A model generated the notes under the pieces. That model saw only the letters and a list, made by a program, of their open reading frames with translations. It had not been told where the DNA came from and did not search any database. From positions 3,513,066 through 3,577,065 of the forward strand of contig NZ_KZ987724.1 in assembly GCF_003614185.1 (NCBI RefSeq): a DNA stretch of 64,000 nucleotides, given 5' to 3'. The position numbers were made by a program, and so were the translations under genes. The DNA is from Paenibacillus aceti. Its GTDB lineage: Bacteria > Bacillota > Bacilli > Paenibacillales > Paenibacillaceae. Below, one piece after another: positions 62,760 through 64,000 of the stretch (position 1 is its first letter; each line of letters opens with the position of its first letter).

Positions 62760-64000
62760 GAGCGTGCACCCTTTCATGATTGAAATAGTGGAATTGGCCT
62801 TCATTCCATAGGATTGCGCTGCAGTAGAACATAGGGTTGGAATCATAGCTATTAAAAAGATCTAACAGCTGCTGTTCCGCAACCGAGCCGTTTACAATAA
62901 CTAGCAGTAAGTAACGCCTCGGGTTCAAATAACTAGTCGTTCGAATCAGCGCCACATATTCCCCCTGATAGCTTCTGCCCTGGAATACCAGCTTATTGGG
63001 CGACAGCTTCAGCTGCAGAGATCCGGTATCAAACGGCAGTGCTTCGCAGCTATCGAATTCGGCATCATGATAATAGACGATATGGCTATTCTCCAGAGCA
63101 CCCACCTGCTCATCGAGGCGATGCTGAAGCATATACTTATAATTTCTTGCCCGCTCTCGCAGCGGCTGCTGCAGCAAATGAGTCATGGTGCGGATATACC
63201 GCTTCTTGTTCGGATCCGGCTCAGGCACGATGACGGTGCATTTATCGGCATATACGGCTTTGATTCCCATAGCGCTCTGATCCGGCTCCAGCTTCTCCCT
63301 CATCAGCTCGTAGGGCACTTGGCTCAGCTGCTCAACCGTAAAGCTCATCTTCCCGCCGCCAGCTGCCAATTGAATTCGAATCAAGCTGTAATCATGCAGC
63401 TGCAATGACGCTTCCTCCCCATTCACTCTCAGAACCGTATTAATGCCTAAATCCATCGCATTCCGGTCTATTAAGAGTCGAATGCTCCGGGCCTGATCCG
63501 TGTCTACGACAATTTCGCCAGGCTGAACCGCGGCGCGAACTATCGTCCGCTGGCACACATCGGCGACCGCCTCGATTCTCAACCAATAGGATGTATTGTA
63601 GATCGGCTCATGCATATGAAACACAATTTCCCGAGGATTCCGGTCCCTTATATGCTGCTGCATTAAGCGGAGCACCTCTCTCGACTGAAAGACCTCAACC
63701 GCTTCCTTATGCGAGAAATAATTATAGAGGACATTCCGCACCCGGGGCATATAAGCACTGGATTGCAGAATCCGGGTCGTGTTGAAAATATCATCTTCGA
63801 TATTCAATAGCTGATATACAGGGGTTGTGCCCAGATTTTCGAGTATCGAATAATCAGGATTATTGATATCCGCCCGGAACGTGCCGACGATATTCATGAC
63901 AGCGGCGAACTTGCCGGGAAAGCGGGTGGCCAACCCGAAAATTCTCAAAGCACCGGAGCAGACTCCCATCAGATAGACCCGATCCCGATCTACTCCATAA
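62734..64000 (-). CDS. alpha/beta hydrolase-like protein, 5' part beyond window
   Basis: At least 421 residues; the frame is open at the right edge. Near the edge is RDRVYLMGVCSGALRIFG, which matches the nucleophile elbow of prolyl-oligopeptidase-like hydrolases (often RDRVYLTGFSMGG) but with cysteine at the serine position. The later part (from about 130) is not recognised. It contains beta-rich stretches and ends HERVHAHANANGYE. It overlaps the acyl carrier protein gene by 26 bases. It could be a thiol-type hydrolase or acyltransferase, or an inactive relative. Confidence 0.7.
   Translation of the reverse strand, partial: YGVDRDRVYLMGVCSGALRIFGLATRFPGKFAAVMNIVGTFRADINNPDYSILENLGTTPVYQLLNIEDDIFNTTRILQSSAYMPRVRNVLYNYFSHKEAVEVFQSREVLRLMQQHIRDRNPREIVFHMHEPIYNTSYWLRIEAVADVCQRTIVRAAVQPGEIVVDTDQARSIRLLIDRNAMDLGINTVLRVNGEEASLQLHDYSLIRIQLAAGGGKMSFTVEQLSQVPYELMREKLEPDQSAMGIKAVYADKCTVIVPEPDPNKKRYIRTMTHLLQQPLRERARNYKYMLQHRLDEQVGALENSHIVYYHDAEFDSCEALPFDTGSLQLKLSPNKLVFQGRSYQGEYVALIRTTSYLNPRRYLLLVIVNGSVAEQQLLDLFNSYDSNPMFYCSAILWNEGQFHYFNHERVHAHANANGYE

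Noticed and set aside
1-64000. tRNA or rRNA genes, prophage, or a plasmid origin
   Set aside because: None were seen: no cloverleaf-like stretches, no rRNA-like sequence, no integrase, capsid or replication genes.

Overview
The window looks like the chromosome of a Paenibacillus-type Firmicute. Support comes from strong AGGAGG-type ribosome binding sites, T-box leaders, a LacI-controlled sugar operon, several YesM/AraC two-component systems next to Lpl-type sugar ABC transporters, DUF3889 and CD3324-type small proteins, and an OppD-like protein of Bacillus type. Most genes lie on the minus strand.

Layout. 1-1350: an IS200-type insertion sequence, then two tandem minus-strand T-box leaders whose target gene is not in the window. 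1361-4274: a DUF3889 protein and a polymorphic toxin (Ntox30-like C-terminus) with a probable immunity gene. 4525-6106: a repeat element and a frameshifted IS110-type element with a bridge-RNA-like structured 5' region. 6303-9968: an ECF sigma factor with its DUF4179-type anti-sigma partner, and an ABC exporter. 10643-16629: an oligo-1,6-glucosidase/sugar ABC transporter operon with its LacI regulator and operators. 16922-18667: a secreted GH18 chitinase. 19223-24681: a FtsX-type ABC transporter with a two-component system. 25008-34970: a GH35 beta-galactosidase locus (YesM-type kinase, AraC-type regulator, binding protein, two permeases, oxidoreductase, galactosidase). 35082-44369: a second sugar locus with its own two-component system and transporter; its beta-helix enzyme and its PpiC isomerase are both broken. 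44606-47308: a phosphodiesterase and a metallophosphoesterase separated by a repeat-rich gap. 47406-51438: PadR/HAAS pair, MBL hydrolase, CD3324-type, MmcQ/YjbR and flavin reductase genes. 51510-53908: two Fur-box-controlled units (flavodoxin plus an unknown protein; a lone OppD-like ATPase). 54010-55650: an ABC-F gene with an attenuator-like leader. 56848-64000: an unusual group with two alpha/beta hydrolases, a LamG-like protein, a 999-residue carbamoyltransferase-like/SGNH fusion, an acyl carrier protein and another hydrolase that runs off the right edge.

The two strongest candidates for something undescribed are these. (1) A set of intergenic elements at 4525, 10355, 24765, 45818, 56368 and 56595. 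Each is built from four short units at a fixed spacing of about 50, 60 and 50 bases, and five of the six follow the orientation forward, forward, reverse, reverse. There are two unrelated unit sequences, yet total length is 183-185 bases every time. (2) The acyl carrier protein/carbamoyltransferase-SGNH/hydrolase cluster at the right end. A 132-base direct repeat with RNA-like pairing (46012 and 46198) is a third.

Working together: the two large carbohydrate loci each encode sensing (kinase plus AraC-type regulator), uptake (binding protein plus two permeases; no ATPase is present, so a shared MsmX-type ATPase elsewhere is implied) and intracellular or surface breakdown. The LacI locus does the same with a simpler switch.
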